64,000 nucleotides of DNA. Source: Enoplosus armatus (lineage: Eukaryota > Chordata > Actinopteri > Centrarchiformes > Enoplosidae). The stretch is taken from positions 744,001-808,000 of the forward strand of contig NC_092194.1 of assembly GCF_043641665.1 (NCBI RefSeq), read 5' to 3'. The translations under genes and the position numbers were made by a program. Shown here piece by piece: positions 14,201 to 27,638 of this stretch (the first letter of the stretch is position 1; every line of letters begins with the position of its first letter). The notes beneath the pieces were generated by a model. That model ran no database searches. It was given only the letters and a program-made list of their open reading frames with translations, and was not told the DNA's origin.

Positions 14201-17200
14201 TCAACCATCCGGAGCCAGTCTTTCTTGTGGCAGTGCTTTTGGGCGTCAGGTCATGTATGTAACGCAGACATTGTCCATTCTGATGACCTGTCAAACGTGT
14301 TGGAACTGAAAACATCAACAACGGCTGCATTCCATTCAGGTGTAGCCAGGCACTCTGGTATTCTGTGTGCTGGCTTACCAACATCTTGTGGCACACGTTA
14401 GTCAGGGCTTTGCAATATGCCCCTAAAAAACTAAATCTGTATTATTATTTTTTTCAATCTTGAAGACATTTCATAATATAAATCTCTCTTTTTTTTTTTT
14501 TTTTTCCCTTTAGAATGCAGGAACATTTTGTTGTTGATTGAACATTTAGGCTTTCATGTGCAAAAACAGTTGAGCAGTTGAACGTGGTAGGAACAGACTG
14601 AACACGGTAGAATCTGCACACGGTTCCGCGGTTCTCACCTTTCATAATCTGACGTCATACCTCGTCGGCCAACACAAACGGGGCTCAAGTCAGTTTCACC
14701 ACGAGATAGCCAGAGCCAGCTAGCCACCCGCGACAGTCCTGTGAACTCTACGGCAGGTGTGCAGATGCCGCAACCTGCCAACGCGTCACAGTTGATATCG
14801 TGACTCGAGCCAAGTTAGCCAGCTGTCCTTGCGTCACGCTTTGACTGAAAATAACCTCCTTGTGCACGTTGCAATACGTTGGTTTTCAGAATGTAGTTCT
14901 GTCTGCACTTTCCCTGCCGTGACGAAGTGGAACTTGCCTGCATAAGAAGAAAAGATTTTGGTGACCTTCTGACATTTACGGTTCTGGTATTTGTTCTATG
15001 AAGCTCTTGTTATTTCCGTGAACTTGATGGACCTCGATGTATTTTTTCGGTGAACCCCTGACCTTTTTGACCTGTCAGGCCTCCGATTGGCATACATTTG
15101 TGGAGAGAATACATGTTCCCCATCGGAAATTACATTTGAAATGGACTTGGTCTGTGGTGCCAACCCTGCGATTAAACTTTTTAGTTCTTGTAAATTCAAG
15201 GTTCTTACTTGGAATCCACATTAAAAAAACGCGACTGAGGCGTTCAGTTCGTTCCTCAGCGACTCTGACCTTCGCTCGGCCGACAGCAAATAGTAATGTA
15301 TACTAAGTTAAGATTATTAAATATAAATGATGGATTATTAAATGTAATGGTTGTGATAATAAATTACTTTGTATATTTATGTATTTATATAAATTGTATT
15401 GATTTATGCTATTCTTATTATAAATAACAACTACACTAATAATCAATAATAATTCTGTTGTTATTGTCATATTGTGATAAGAATCGCACATGAAGAACGA
15501 TGCGTTTAATTTTTAACTTAATAGATTTGAAAATTATAAGATTTTGTTGTAGTAAAGCATAATTTTTCTTATGGAGTTTGTAACATGGGACTTGCAAACA
15601 CGCATTTGTATTTTCTTACACCCTCACGCAGATCTGAAATGGAGATGACAAACAGGTAGGATGATGGTTTAACAGAGGCGAAAGAGTCTGTTTCTGTGAA
15701 CTCTGCAGTTATGTAATACCTCTGGATGATGCAGCACTGCAGTCTAAAGGGATGTCCCTGTCATAGCTGCCGGATGAATATTTCATGAAAAGAGAGCTCT
15801 CTTGTATTTCTCAAATTCTGTTGCCTTACATTCAGACTTACAGTCATGCTCCCGGTCTGATTATGAGGTGCGGTGGCACGGAGACCTCAAATACGAAGCG
15901 ATCAGCAAACATCTACCACCTGCTGCCTTTCATCTCCCGAGTCTGTGTTCAAAGTGAATTCGGAATTTTGCGGAGGTTGTTCCAGAACATCTGCAGGCGT
16001 CCCTTTTTTTTACTCTTTTTTTAATCAGAGTGGAAGACGTTTTATTGCGGCTCTAATTGGTACCTGGGAAGACAGAACTCTAGAGCTAGGTCAACCTCAG
16101 CTAAACACTGCAGCACAGAAAAAGGTGTCCTCTACTTCCCATGTCATGTCACCCAGTCACCGGACTGAAAGCAGAAGTAAGAACTGTCCTTGGATCGTGG
16201 ATGTTATGGATTTAAGAAACTGTACTTATCGTGCTTCTCTATGAAGTATGAAGTCGTCGCTGTTTGTTTCTCAAATTTGATTGTAATAAAGCATCCTTTT
16301 CCAAATGGCAAGAAAATGGCTCAAAATGAAAATATTAGGTCCTTTTAAATCAAGCTCATTTTTCAGAAGTTGGAAACCACACAACTATTGGAACATCATA
16401 AAATAGATTGCTCAAGCTTTTCCTTTTTTCTCTCCCTTTACCACAAAGTAAATGTATAATGTGATTGGATAGCTGACTCAGAGGACCCTGACACATCTTG
16501 TCTCATTAATTTAGCTACTAGATGATCTCTAGGTCTGTCTGGTGCACTTTGAGAGCAAAATTAAGAGTCTAGATCTATGAAGAACCTGTGCTCTTGATAT
16601 ATATATATATATATAGAAAAAACTTAAGTCCATGTCCACATGTTGTGTGGGCTTCACCCCGGCCTCACCCTATTTGACTGAGGCCAAACAATTGGCTTCA
16701 GCTATTGAATGAACCAGGGTGGCCCGGAGCTCAGAGGGCTGCGCCTATACTCATAGAACCTGGAGTTACCAGAGGGAGAGCGCACAGACCAATCACGTTA
16801 TCGAATAAATGCTAACGTAATAATAATGATTAGCTAACATAGCTAGCTATGCGGATATGTCAGTCAACACAAGCAAGGAGACTAATAGCTAACATTGTTA
16901 TTTAGTATTAACATTATGTAACTAGCAAATGTTAGATTAATGTTGATTATTAATGTAACTTATGCAGCAACGTTATCTGTTTGCTGTCACACATTGGTAA
17001 TGATGAAACTGTGTTTGGACCAGTGGGTTACTGCAGTGGATACTGTAACGTTAGCTAACGTTACCTCAAACGATGTCCTCAAAGTGTCCCGGATGCAGCA
17101 GAGCTTGAAATAGAGTCATTATTGGAAGGGTAAAAATATTTACGTTTCATTATGAAACTGTGGCCTAATTAGCTAGACCGTGACGGCCTGCTAATTAATG

Positions 17201-20200
17201 GGAAACACCGGGACATGAATAACATTATTGTTCCTAATCAGTCCATCTTTATGCAGATGATACAATTTTATATGCCCTGGGCTCCTACTAAACCCAGACT
17301 CTTAACTCATCTTCGGTCTGCTTTCCAATTATCACTTCTTAATGATAAACTTGTTTTTTTAAAACTTGTTTTAAATGCAGATTAGATCAAGTATATGGTA
17401 TTCTCCACATCCACCAGTGTCTTGGACTATCCTGCCATTAAAACTGTAAACGGCGCCCTCATCACTCTTTCTGAGTCATACAAATAGACTCAAACATTTA
17501 AAATCAAACTAGGATTTCTGTATAGAATTTATGGGTCTTTTCTTAACCGTAAAACTATTTAGAGTCAGCTTTAATGTCTGTACTTGATTACGGAGATATT
17601 CTGTACTGTCACGCTGCCCCATTGGCTAAACTCAATGTACCATTGTGTATTACCCTAATAATTATATTAACTTATACTCATCGCTGCTTTCTGTATCACA
17701 AAGTTGGATGGACTGACAAGAAGAAATATCATCTCATAATATTTATCTATAACGCTCTATGGTTAAAGCTGCCAAACTACCTCATTTAAATCTTGTAACA
17801 ACAGTATGCAATCTAATAATGAATATTCCATACATGCGCACTAATCGTGGTAGAACTAGTTTGGACTGCAAACTGCCCTCAAGCGAGACTCATTCATTCC
17901 ACTTGGAGATTTAGAAGCTTTATTATCTGATGTTTTTCATGACTCTCGTAACTATTTTTTACTAGTTCTCCGTCGATTGTGGTTTTCTGGCCTGGTTTCG
18001 TATACTGTTCATGTGGTTGTCTGATTGTGAATGTTTCTTTGTTCTCGGGTCTCTCTTAAAAAAACAAAAAAAGACTCCCTGATTAAATAAACTTTGTGAT
18101 ATGAGATGTACCTCCTTCAGCTTTTCACTTTGTTTGTGGAAAGATACTCTAGAAGAGCCGTAGTGAACGAAATGCATACTGTGCGTCTGATATCCGTTAA
18201 TCCTCCCTTTGAGGGAATACACGACTATTAACTCGTGTGCTTTGGTTGGGATTTACAAAGCAAAGAGACACTGACGCCACAAACCCCACACAAGGCATTG
18301 TCTGTCTAGTTTTTTTTTTTTTCTTTAATAGAAGGGTTCATTTATAGCCTACGGAGAGCTAATTGCCACTTATATTTGCTTGCTCCCTCCGTGCCCTCCC
18401 CCCTCCCCCTTTTCTCTGATGGAATGGAACGTCATAAAAGAGATGCCATGCTGAATGCATGCGTTCACGTACCAGTGACAAAGCTGCTGCAGCCGTGTGG
18501 ACTTCTGTTTGCATGGCAAACAAATGAGACCAACCTAGAGCACTCAAAGTCAGGGAGGGCTTGTCTCGGACAAAGTCAGACATGAACGGGAGGGAGTTAA
18601 AGACTAATATCTATATCTACTAATATCTATTAATATCACATTTGTTTGGCCTCAGAACACTCCCACTTGATTTTGGACAATGTGTTGCGCACATTGTGTG
18701 CTGGCAGCCACTCAGGCAAGTTGACTTTAACTGAAAGAGGGGGAAAAAAACAACTACTCTGGAGCAGTGCCGGCTTAACAGTAGTGCTGCACCTGCACCT
18801 GCACCCTGCGCCTGTGCAACGTCACAAATGGTCCGAGTTTTGTCAACTGGTTTTAGATTTCCTGTTCGGCTGCGTTCAGGCCGAATGCGGTAAACAAGGT
18901 TCTTCTTCTTGGCATGGGTGTTCCTTCCGGTCTGAATCAGCCTACCACCGCAGCGTGACGTTGGGTCGCGTTTCTCCAAAACTTGAAACACGCTACCCTC
19001 ATGCAAAACGAATGTTAGTCTTGTTTTAGTCATCAGAAACACAACATATTTCTGCATACTTTGAGGTGCAGGAACAATTCAAATGTTAAATTCTTACATC
19101 CTTTTCTACTTGCTATATAATTTTACTACTAATACTTCAACAATTTATTACAACAGGAGTGAAAACAATCGGCGGCTTGGCATCTAGCTTTTCCAGCCAC
19201 GTATTTCAGCTGTTAGCTTCTTCAGGCAACGCAGTTCGGCTTCCAATTCTGGCAATGCATTTCACGTTTCTGCATTTTCAGCAATACTTTGCGATTTATT
19301 TCAGCCCTCAGCATTCACAGACATTTCCAGCGGGAAAAGCATTTTCTGGTTAAATATAGATTTAGTTGCAGGTATAGTCTTGGTTCATAGTGTGTTTGTC
19401 CAATGTCTCATCTTTGTCATAGAAAAAAAGGGTACTTTCGCGAATGTGCTTGGCCATGGTTTGCATTAACTAAATGAACATGAGTCACATTTATGTGGTA
19501 ACAGCAGTGTTTCTGAAAGGTCTAGGATGTTCGATCATAGATTGACATGATGTCATTTTAAAAGCAAACATTTTCTTTATTTTGTCACTGTATCCTCGAA
19601 AAACCATAAACCATATGGCTTGCATAGGTAAAAGTGACTGTTATCTACGGTACAACCTGGTTTCTGGAGATGATTTTGACAGTTTAAAGATCTGCGGAGT
19701 TGTTCCCAGGCCCTACCTCTCTTCACGGTTCCAAGTCTCGGCTCGATCCAAGTTATGAAAAGTGGATTTTGAACGAATTTCAGAAGGCTTGCTGGTAGTC
19801 CTGGTGGCGAGGAGAAGCCCCATTAATAAAGCCCCACTCAGGACTCGCATGAAGGCCCGGGGCGGCCCTGCACACAGGCACAATATCATTAGCGGAGTTG
19901 GCTCTGTTGGGTTTGAACTTCCAGAGTCCCTGGCTCAAAGCCAAACCAGACTTAGCGCTTGCTGGTTTCAAGACCTAAGCACTAAATCACTGTTTGACAC
20001 ATTCAAACTGTTGCAACTGGGTAATATGTCCCAGATACACTCAACGTACTGCTCTCACTGTTAATTCTCACTGTCGTATGATACCATAAGATTGTCATTT
20101 GTTTCCACTTTATTACAGGTGCGTTTACTAAAGCTCAGTAAACGAGCCTCTAGTTCATTCTTTGGTAACGCGGAGACGTTCATGCAAAGGAGTTAACATG

Positions 20201-23200
20201 AATAAGGGTTAAAGAAATGGGAAAATGTGAGAGAGTGGTAATGGTGGCTCATTTTCATGAACAAGAATGGAGGTTCTGTGTTCGTCTCTCGGCGCAGCAA
20301 TTGGTTTGTTCTTTTTCAGATTCAAGATAAATCTGCGGGTGATTAACGGGGGGGGGGGGCAGAAGAAGTTCTACACAAATATATATTATGTTTTTTTTTC
20401 TACATCCTATCATGTTTTTTATGAAATATTGCATAATTGGAAGTTCAAACAGTTAGTGAAAATGAAACAATCTGAGAAGTTTCGAGGGGAAACTGCTGAG
20501 AACTCATAGACAAAACTGATAAATGTAGTGGAGTTAAAAGTACAACAGCATGAAATGAAAATACTCAAGTAAAGTGCATAGTGGCACAGTGGTTAGCACT
20601 GTCGCGTGGGGGTTCGACCCCCCCCCCAACCCCATCCATGTCGAAGTGTCCTTGAGCAAGACACTGAACTCTTAAGTTGCCCCCTGATGGAGGCCCAGCA
20701 CCTTGCGTGGCAGCTCGGTCGCCATTGATGAGGAGCACTTTGAGAACCGTTAAGGTTCTATGTAAGTGAAGTCCATTTAAAGTACTTACTTTCTTTCACT
20801 CGGAGGATCTATAAGAAGGAGCGCTGGAGCCGTTCTAGAAGCTCATATTGGAGCAACGCAGTAACTTGACACTTTATGTTTATCGTTCCTTTGGCACCCG
20901 TTTGTATATGTAAAGATACTAAAGCACATTCAGCAGTCTTTCTATGTACACTGGTGCTGTTTGTTGGAGTTGTTATTGCTCAAGTAGGACAGTCGGTTAA
21001 TGTGCATAAAACCGTAGACTTGAGGAAAAGTGGTGAAGGCGTGCATAATACAAGTTAGTATCCGATGAGGTGGTATATACGGCGGTATCATTAGGAATCA
21101 TCTTCCCCCTGCTGGGCCTCAGAATAAATGATCACAGGGAAGTAATGCCAACCCCCCCACCCTCCCACCCTTTTTTACAGGATTTCTTTTCTACTCTGAG
21201 TCTAGCTGAAGAAATGATGATCCCAGATCCGCCGCAGTACATGCAAGCACTTTATTTGCCTTTTTTGCACAGCTGACATTTTCCATATTACATTAACGAC
21301 ACCCTTTTTTTGCTAGTAATTACGTAATTAGTCACCGTATGTGTGTGTGTGGGGGGGGGGGCAGACTTGTGAAATAAAACTCGCCACAGCTTTAAAAGAA
21401 GCCTGTTATGTGCAGTAAAACGTAATGGCGTCAGCTGATGTCATTTTTTCCCAGGTGTGTCATCCAAAGCGGAGCTCTGGTCTCTGTTAGGGAAGCGAAG
21501 TGCAAAGTGCACGGCGTCTTAAGCAGCGTTTGAGTGAGTGTTTGGCGCTTTTATGAAAGATTAGGTCACAGCATCCGGACTCGCTACCTCCTCATGAATG
21601 CACCATATTGTAAGCTCAAGTGATTTATTTTATGCGAGTGGCCAAGAGAGTATAGTCATTTTACCTCTCATCGAGGGTATGCTGTTCTTAGCCAGTCACA
21701 GCTTTATTTCTTCCACACTATGCTCATGGGTTTTTCTTTTGTTTTTGTTGAGTTAGAAACAGAACAAGACACTTCCCGGCCCCAGAATGCAGCATACAGT
21801 ACCTAGGCTCAGGTGCCTAGAACCTGGGCTAGGCTCTAACCCTAACCCTAACCCTACAGAGGATGGTTCCTAATGATTCTGAAGACCTTTCGTCGAGCAC
21901 CGTGATTAGGTCAAACTTTGCCCTATATGTAATGTAATCAGGTGCAGCCGTCAACATTTGTAAGTAACTAGAATTAAGAGCATGTAAAAGTCACAGATTC
22001 TGTTGCGCGCTAGTCACGTCATACCCTACCTCACTTTACCGGTCATCATAGCCTGTCTCGACTACTTGCACCCGACTACATGTCCTGTATACTTACATTT
22101 ATACCAAAACTATTCCGAGACTGTTGAAAAATAGAATTGTTTTCGTTGTTGTACTCTTGCACCTTATGTGTAGTTGAGTCATTCTTTTTTTTTTTTGCAC
22201 CGGCAGCCAGGAGAAACACAATTTTTGTTTTTCAGAAATATTAACTTCATAAAAAACAAACAAACACAGATGCCATGTTCGTGTCATATCAGAGCAACTG
22301 CAATCGACGGTTTCCAACTTGTTAATAGTGTGTCCATATCGGCGTGCTCAGACTCTGACTTTATCTCCAACTTGCTGAACGCGCTGAATAATGCGGAAAC
22401 CAAGCAAGAGTAGATGCCTCATGTCAGTGACAAGTGTGTCGATCAAGGTCATTTAGCTCTAACTTCGTAGATGTAGTGTTAAATTGCCAATCATACAGTC
22501 GTCATGTAAGTTGTCTGATAACGTGAACACTCGCAAGTGGGCAAAAGTGACGTGAATCTGGATATTTTTCCAACCAGGAACTGGGTCCATGCCATGAGTC
22601 ATTTGGCTGTATCACACTGTGGTCTGTTGAAAGCTTGCAACCGATAACTAACCCGCCAACATTGTGATCATCATCCTGTCATCCTGTGTCTGCTCTGACA
22701 GAGATTCATGCGTTGAAGTCTCAGCTACGCCTCTTGAATGCTAACCCCCGACTCCAGCCTTCTCTGACAACAGTGGGGGTAAATTCTCTGCGTTTTGAGG
22801 CGTTTCCCTGTGAGGCAGCACTAGACACGGGACAGACTGCTAACCCTAACCCCCCCCCCCCCCCACGCCCTTACCCGCCCCATGATGAAGAGCAATCAAT
22901 GTCATTCCAGCAGCCAAAGCTCTCATTACCCTCGGTGTGTATAATGCACAGTTAGCCCCAGTGCCCCCCCCCCAGTGAGCCATACTGGACATAAAGATGA
23001 ATAGCAGCTGACTTTGCTACTATGGTAACCCCTTCCAGAGTTCCTCCCACTCTCTCTAGTTGCCCCCCTCCCCCCATATGTATGCTTCCTGTGCTCTGGT
23101 GCAGCACAGTCAGTCTGGACTAAGCAGACCAAAGCTCCTTCAGGAGGGCAGAGAAATTAATGGAATTTCCCAAGAAGGTCCACAGTAAACATGCTGCAGC

Positions 23201-23852
23201 CCCCCTCCCCTCCCAATCCAGGAAAAGTAAAAATGCTGCACCATTTCCACCCCCCCATGTATTTACATGTACAGGGTTGCCATTCAAATGCAAAAACACC
23301 ACGTACAATGATTTCAGGTTGTTCCTTTTATGTGCATTTTCAAGTGTTTTATTTTATATGCTGAAGTAAAGAAATGCTTCCCAGAATCCACCTCCAGAAA
23401 GCAAAAGCCGAACAGAAACAGCATATTGGCAAACAAGCCTATGACTTTATGGATATGAATGTGTGTATAATGTATACGGGGGAATCATCTTTTTATTGCA
23501 TCGTAAGATTTATTCCTTTATCCAAAGTTATTGCTCTGTGCGTTTCTGCCCCACGCACCCTGTTAGCTTCGCTGGGACAAACTGACAGCAGCTTTGTCAT
23601 TCTCGGCGGTGCGCGCAGTTTGGATGACTTCACGAAATTCCCACCATAGCTCCGCCCCCCAAATTCAACGGAATGGAAGCACCTGTTGCGGGTGTGCAGG
23701 CCCCCTAAACTGTCCTGTTTTGAAGTATGGGTATCTTGTTTCTTTAATTGTCCTTAAAATCCTCATTGATTGGACTAGATGGACTGGATTTTGTTTCTGT
23801 CCGGATGTTTGATCTCAGAGTGTAAAAGATGGATAGATAAGATTGTAGATTG

Positions 23853-23896
<44 letters not shown>

Positions 23897-26800
23897 TGCC
23901 CACTGTTTCCCCATGCTGTTTCTTTGCCATGGTGATGCGCCTCTGGCAGTCCGGTGATTCACGCTGGCTCTTGAGACTCCCTGATGAGAACTGTTGGCCC
24001 TGTCTTCAGTTTCCTGATGACTGAAATCTTTTCTTTCATTTTTCTCTCTCTCTGTCTCTCTCTCTCTCTCTGTCTGTGTGTTGCAGTCGAACGAGAGGTG
24101 GTTCAGAAGAGGACCTTCACTCGGTGGATGAACCTGCACTTAGAAAAGGTTTGTTGACACAGAGGAGAAGCGGTAATCATGGCCTCCACACACGGTTATT
24201 ACACAGCCGCTCACACCGAGCTCTCATTTGTCTAGTACCCTGGGTGCGACGAGACAATATCTTTCTTTTTATTGGCCACTCCACCCAAAACCCAGGGTAG
24301 CTCCACCTTCACCGCAGACTGTATCACGAGGCTGAGAATGTCCCACGCCACGCTCAGGTTCTCCATCTCGCCCTCTGAATTATACATGTGGTGGTGTGGG
24401 ACTGTCTGTGCGCCGCATTAAAGTTTCATTAGGCTGTAAAGTGTTAATCCGAGAGGCAGTGGAGATGGGAGGTATGGCGAGCTCAAGGTGGTCGTTTCCC
24501 CCCCCCACCACACTGCCCAGCTAGCTGCTGTATGTGAACAGTGGCTGGGTGGATGAGCCCCCAACCCCACCCCCCACCCTCCTCTGCTGCTAGTGCTTTG
24601 GGCCAAATGCTCTGTGGTAACCAATGAGAATCCTGTCAACGAATGGGACTATAAACATGGGAGGTATGGAGGCCCAAAGGGGACAAATAAACTGTGACTG
24701 ATAAATTAGAAATATGCAAATCGCCATCATGTAAAAAAACTATTTTGTCAGAACAATAAATACATGAATAAAGGAATATATAGAAAACCAGAGAAAAACC
24801 CCTAACCCAAAGTCCCCCACACCTGTGATTAAGTCTTGAAATGTTCCTGTCTCTGCTCCCTGTGCACAAAACAGAAAGTCTGCAATTACTGCTCATTTTC
24901 TGGCTTCATCAATTGATTGTTTTGTTTATAAAAATGTCAGAAAACAGTGAAAACTGCCCAGCATAGAGTCCCATGTGACGTCTTCAAATGTCTCGTTTTG
25001 TCCGACCAACAGTCCAGAAGCAGCAAAGCTGGAACCAGAGAATTGTAACAGCTTAAGGACAGCAGGACAGAGACCAAAAAAAAATCTTACTTTTAAAGCA
25101 GGCAGTCATACACATTAGATCAGTCCAATTTAGGCAAACAAACCAGGCTAAGTCCAAAAACCAGACAGGCAAACACTAAGAAATTGCTGGAAAGCGATGA
25201 ACACGCTAGGGAGAACAAAGACAATCAAACGCAAGGGAGCAGTATATATAAGGAGTATATAACGGGGGTTGACTGAGGGCAAGACCCGGGGGGGGGCAGG
25301 TAAGTGGATACGGGCTGTGGATCATCAGGGGCTGGAGAAACACAAGGGCAGGGACTGAAACAACAGGGGAGGTTAATGTCAAAATAAAACAGGAAGCACG
25401 ACGGGCAAAGACTATTAACGGGTGTTAATTGACTAATCATTTTGTCTACTAGAAAGTCAGCAGAGGGTAGAAAAGTACAGTATCAGTCAATTGGATTGGA
25501 TTCGACACAGCGAGCTCCAGCAGAGCCTTGCGTCACCCTGTTTACTAAATGTTTACACTGATGCGCCGTGTTGCTATGGGAACTGTAGTTTCACTCCTGA
25601 GCCTATCTGTCCTTTCTGGTTTCAACCAGGGGTGAGTGAGGGTGAGGGTGAGGGTGAGGGGGGGAGGGGGGGTGTCTGAGCATCTGATCAAATCTTTGTT
25701 TTGTCTCAAACAATGAGCCTCTCTCTTCTCTTACTCACTGCTTTGGCACTGCGTCAAATCTCTGACCCACTAATTGACAATCATACATTTGTCTTCTGTC
25801 ATCTTGGAAAGTTCCAGTCACTTTACCCCCCCCACCCCGCCACCGTTCACCCATTCACCATGTTCAGACAAGTTCACAAATGCCTGAGTTAGTGATCACT
25901 TGTTGCGACAACAGGGCTAAATGTTGGCTCGGGCAGTGCAACGCTGTGCGGCAACCAAATTTCACGGCATGAACATCTCCAACGTTTTTTATTTGATTTA
26001 GAAAGTAGGCTCTACCCATGTGTCCTTATTGTTACTGAAGGCATACAGCAGAGTGTGCGTTGACTTTTCAGTGAGTTCTTAAAAATAGAAAGAAAAAAAA
26101 GCGCTGATTGGAGAACTGTTCAGTGCCATTCAGTGTGTTGAATGAAAGCTCACGAGTGGGGTTTAGAGGAGTGCTGGCCCAGTGTTGAATTTTAAACGCT
26201 GATCACGGCCTTTATGTTCTCTGTAGAACAGATCACTCGAAAAGTTACGTAATCTCCACACGTTCCCAGTTCGTGACACTTAATAACCTATTTGCGTGCC
26301 TTGATTTGAGCATTTGGAAATGAGCTCCCTGTATAGCAGTTTTCATGCAGGTTCGAAATGGTGTACCCGTGCACGAGGGCTTCAAAGGAAACAATGCATG
26401 AGTATGTTGGGGTTCAGTATCGCTGTGTTGACTGTTTTTTTTTTTTTTAAGGACCAGTTCCCACCAGAATTTAAAATTGCAAACTTTTTACGATTCACTT
26501 ACTGAGGCGAAGTAAACCCATGTAGTGTCTAGCCGTCCTGACAGCTTTTACCTTTGAGGGAACAGAGAGCTCGAGAGTCCGAAAAAGGAAGAAGCTATCG
26601 TAGCTTATTAGCCGCGCGTCTCTATCCTCCCCTGTCAAAGTTGCTGTACGCCGCCCCACAAATGAGGCACACGCAGTTATGAGACAGGAGTTGGTGATAT
26701 ATGTCTTTTTGACTTAACCGTATGAACTCATTAGCAGCCAAAGCTAAAGAGCTTGCTAACTGTAAGTTAGAGAGCTTTTTTTTCTCCCCCCATCTTCAAT

Positions 26801-27598
26801 AGCTCTTTATTGAATGAAATGATGTACATTACTAACAACAAGTTGTCAGGGTGGATTAAACGGGCCCGTACAGAAAAAATATTTACACTGACTGGAGCTT
26901 GCATGTTCCTGGCTTGCTAGCTTGTTAGCTATAGGTCGTCTTCATTTAAAAGACGTGACATAATGACACCTCCCGGTCCGCAGCTTATTTGGCTGCACTG
27001 TAAACTGATACACTGAATGTTCTTCCTCTGCTGCATTTTTGACAGAGTAGCTGCTGTCCAGCCAGCAGTCAATATATGTATCATTTCAAACGGTACTCTC
27101 CAGGGCCTGTATTATTAAAACCCAGTTGCTGTTAACAACAGTAACCACGGGACTACTGAACAGGACTGAAATCTGAAGGATAACTCGTTTCATATCTTTC
27201 TGTTTATATGCATTCACTGCACATAGCCTTGGCAGTAATGCCTGTGGCCTCATTTACAAACACACACACAAGAGTGTCTCTGTCGGCCGGATCACAAATG
27301 TGACCGCATCCATTTTAGATTTCCTGGGTTACATGCAAATGGGCATCGCACTACTCCAGCCCAGTTTCCTGTAGTTTTAATGAGGTAGGGATAACAACTA
27401 GCTATGTATGCATCGTTAAGAGTTGAATGCATTTGCACTTTTCCAACATCTGGGTAGAATGCAGTCGGATTATAGTCCATCTTGAGTGCATCTTTTTATT
27501 AAAAAAAATGGTAAAAAAAAAACAATGTTCAATCATTAAAATAGAAAAAAAAAGACCATTTTTTGTTGATCTACTAATCGATTGATTGACTAATTCTC

Positions 27599-27638
<40 letters not shown>

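Larger units (their letters stand above)
587..24086 (+). other. clmn intron 1
   Basis: This 23.5 kb intron has no other gene that I can support. It holds microsatellites (651-677 GT, 5232-5276 CA, 7610-7637 CA, 14102-14126 CA, 23856-23893 GT), long poly-C and poly-G runs, a MITE-like element, SINE fragments and two LINE fragments, listed separately. The remaining ORFs look random. Conserved enhancers may exist but cannot be judged from one sequence. Confidence 0.8.

Noticed and set aside
20581..20625. tRNA gene
   Set aside because: A- and B-box-like words are present but there is no cloverleaf. The extended body recurs twice in the window, so it is a SINE.
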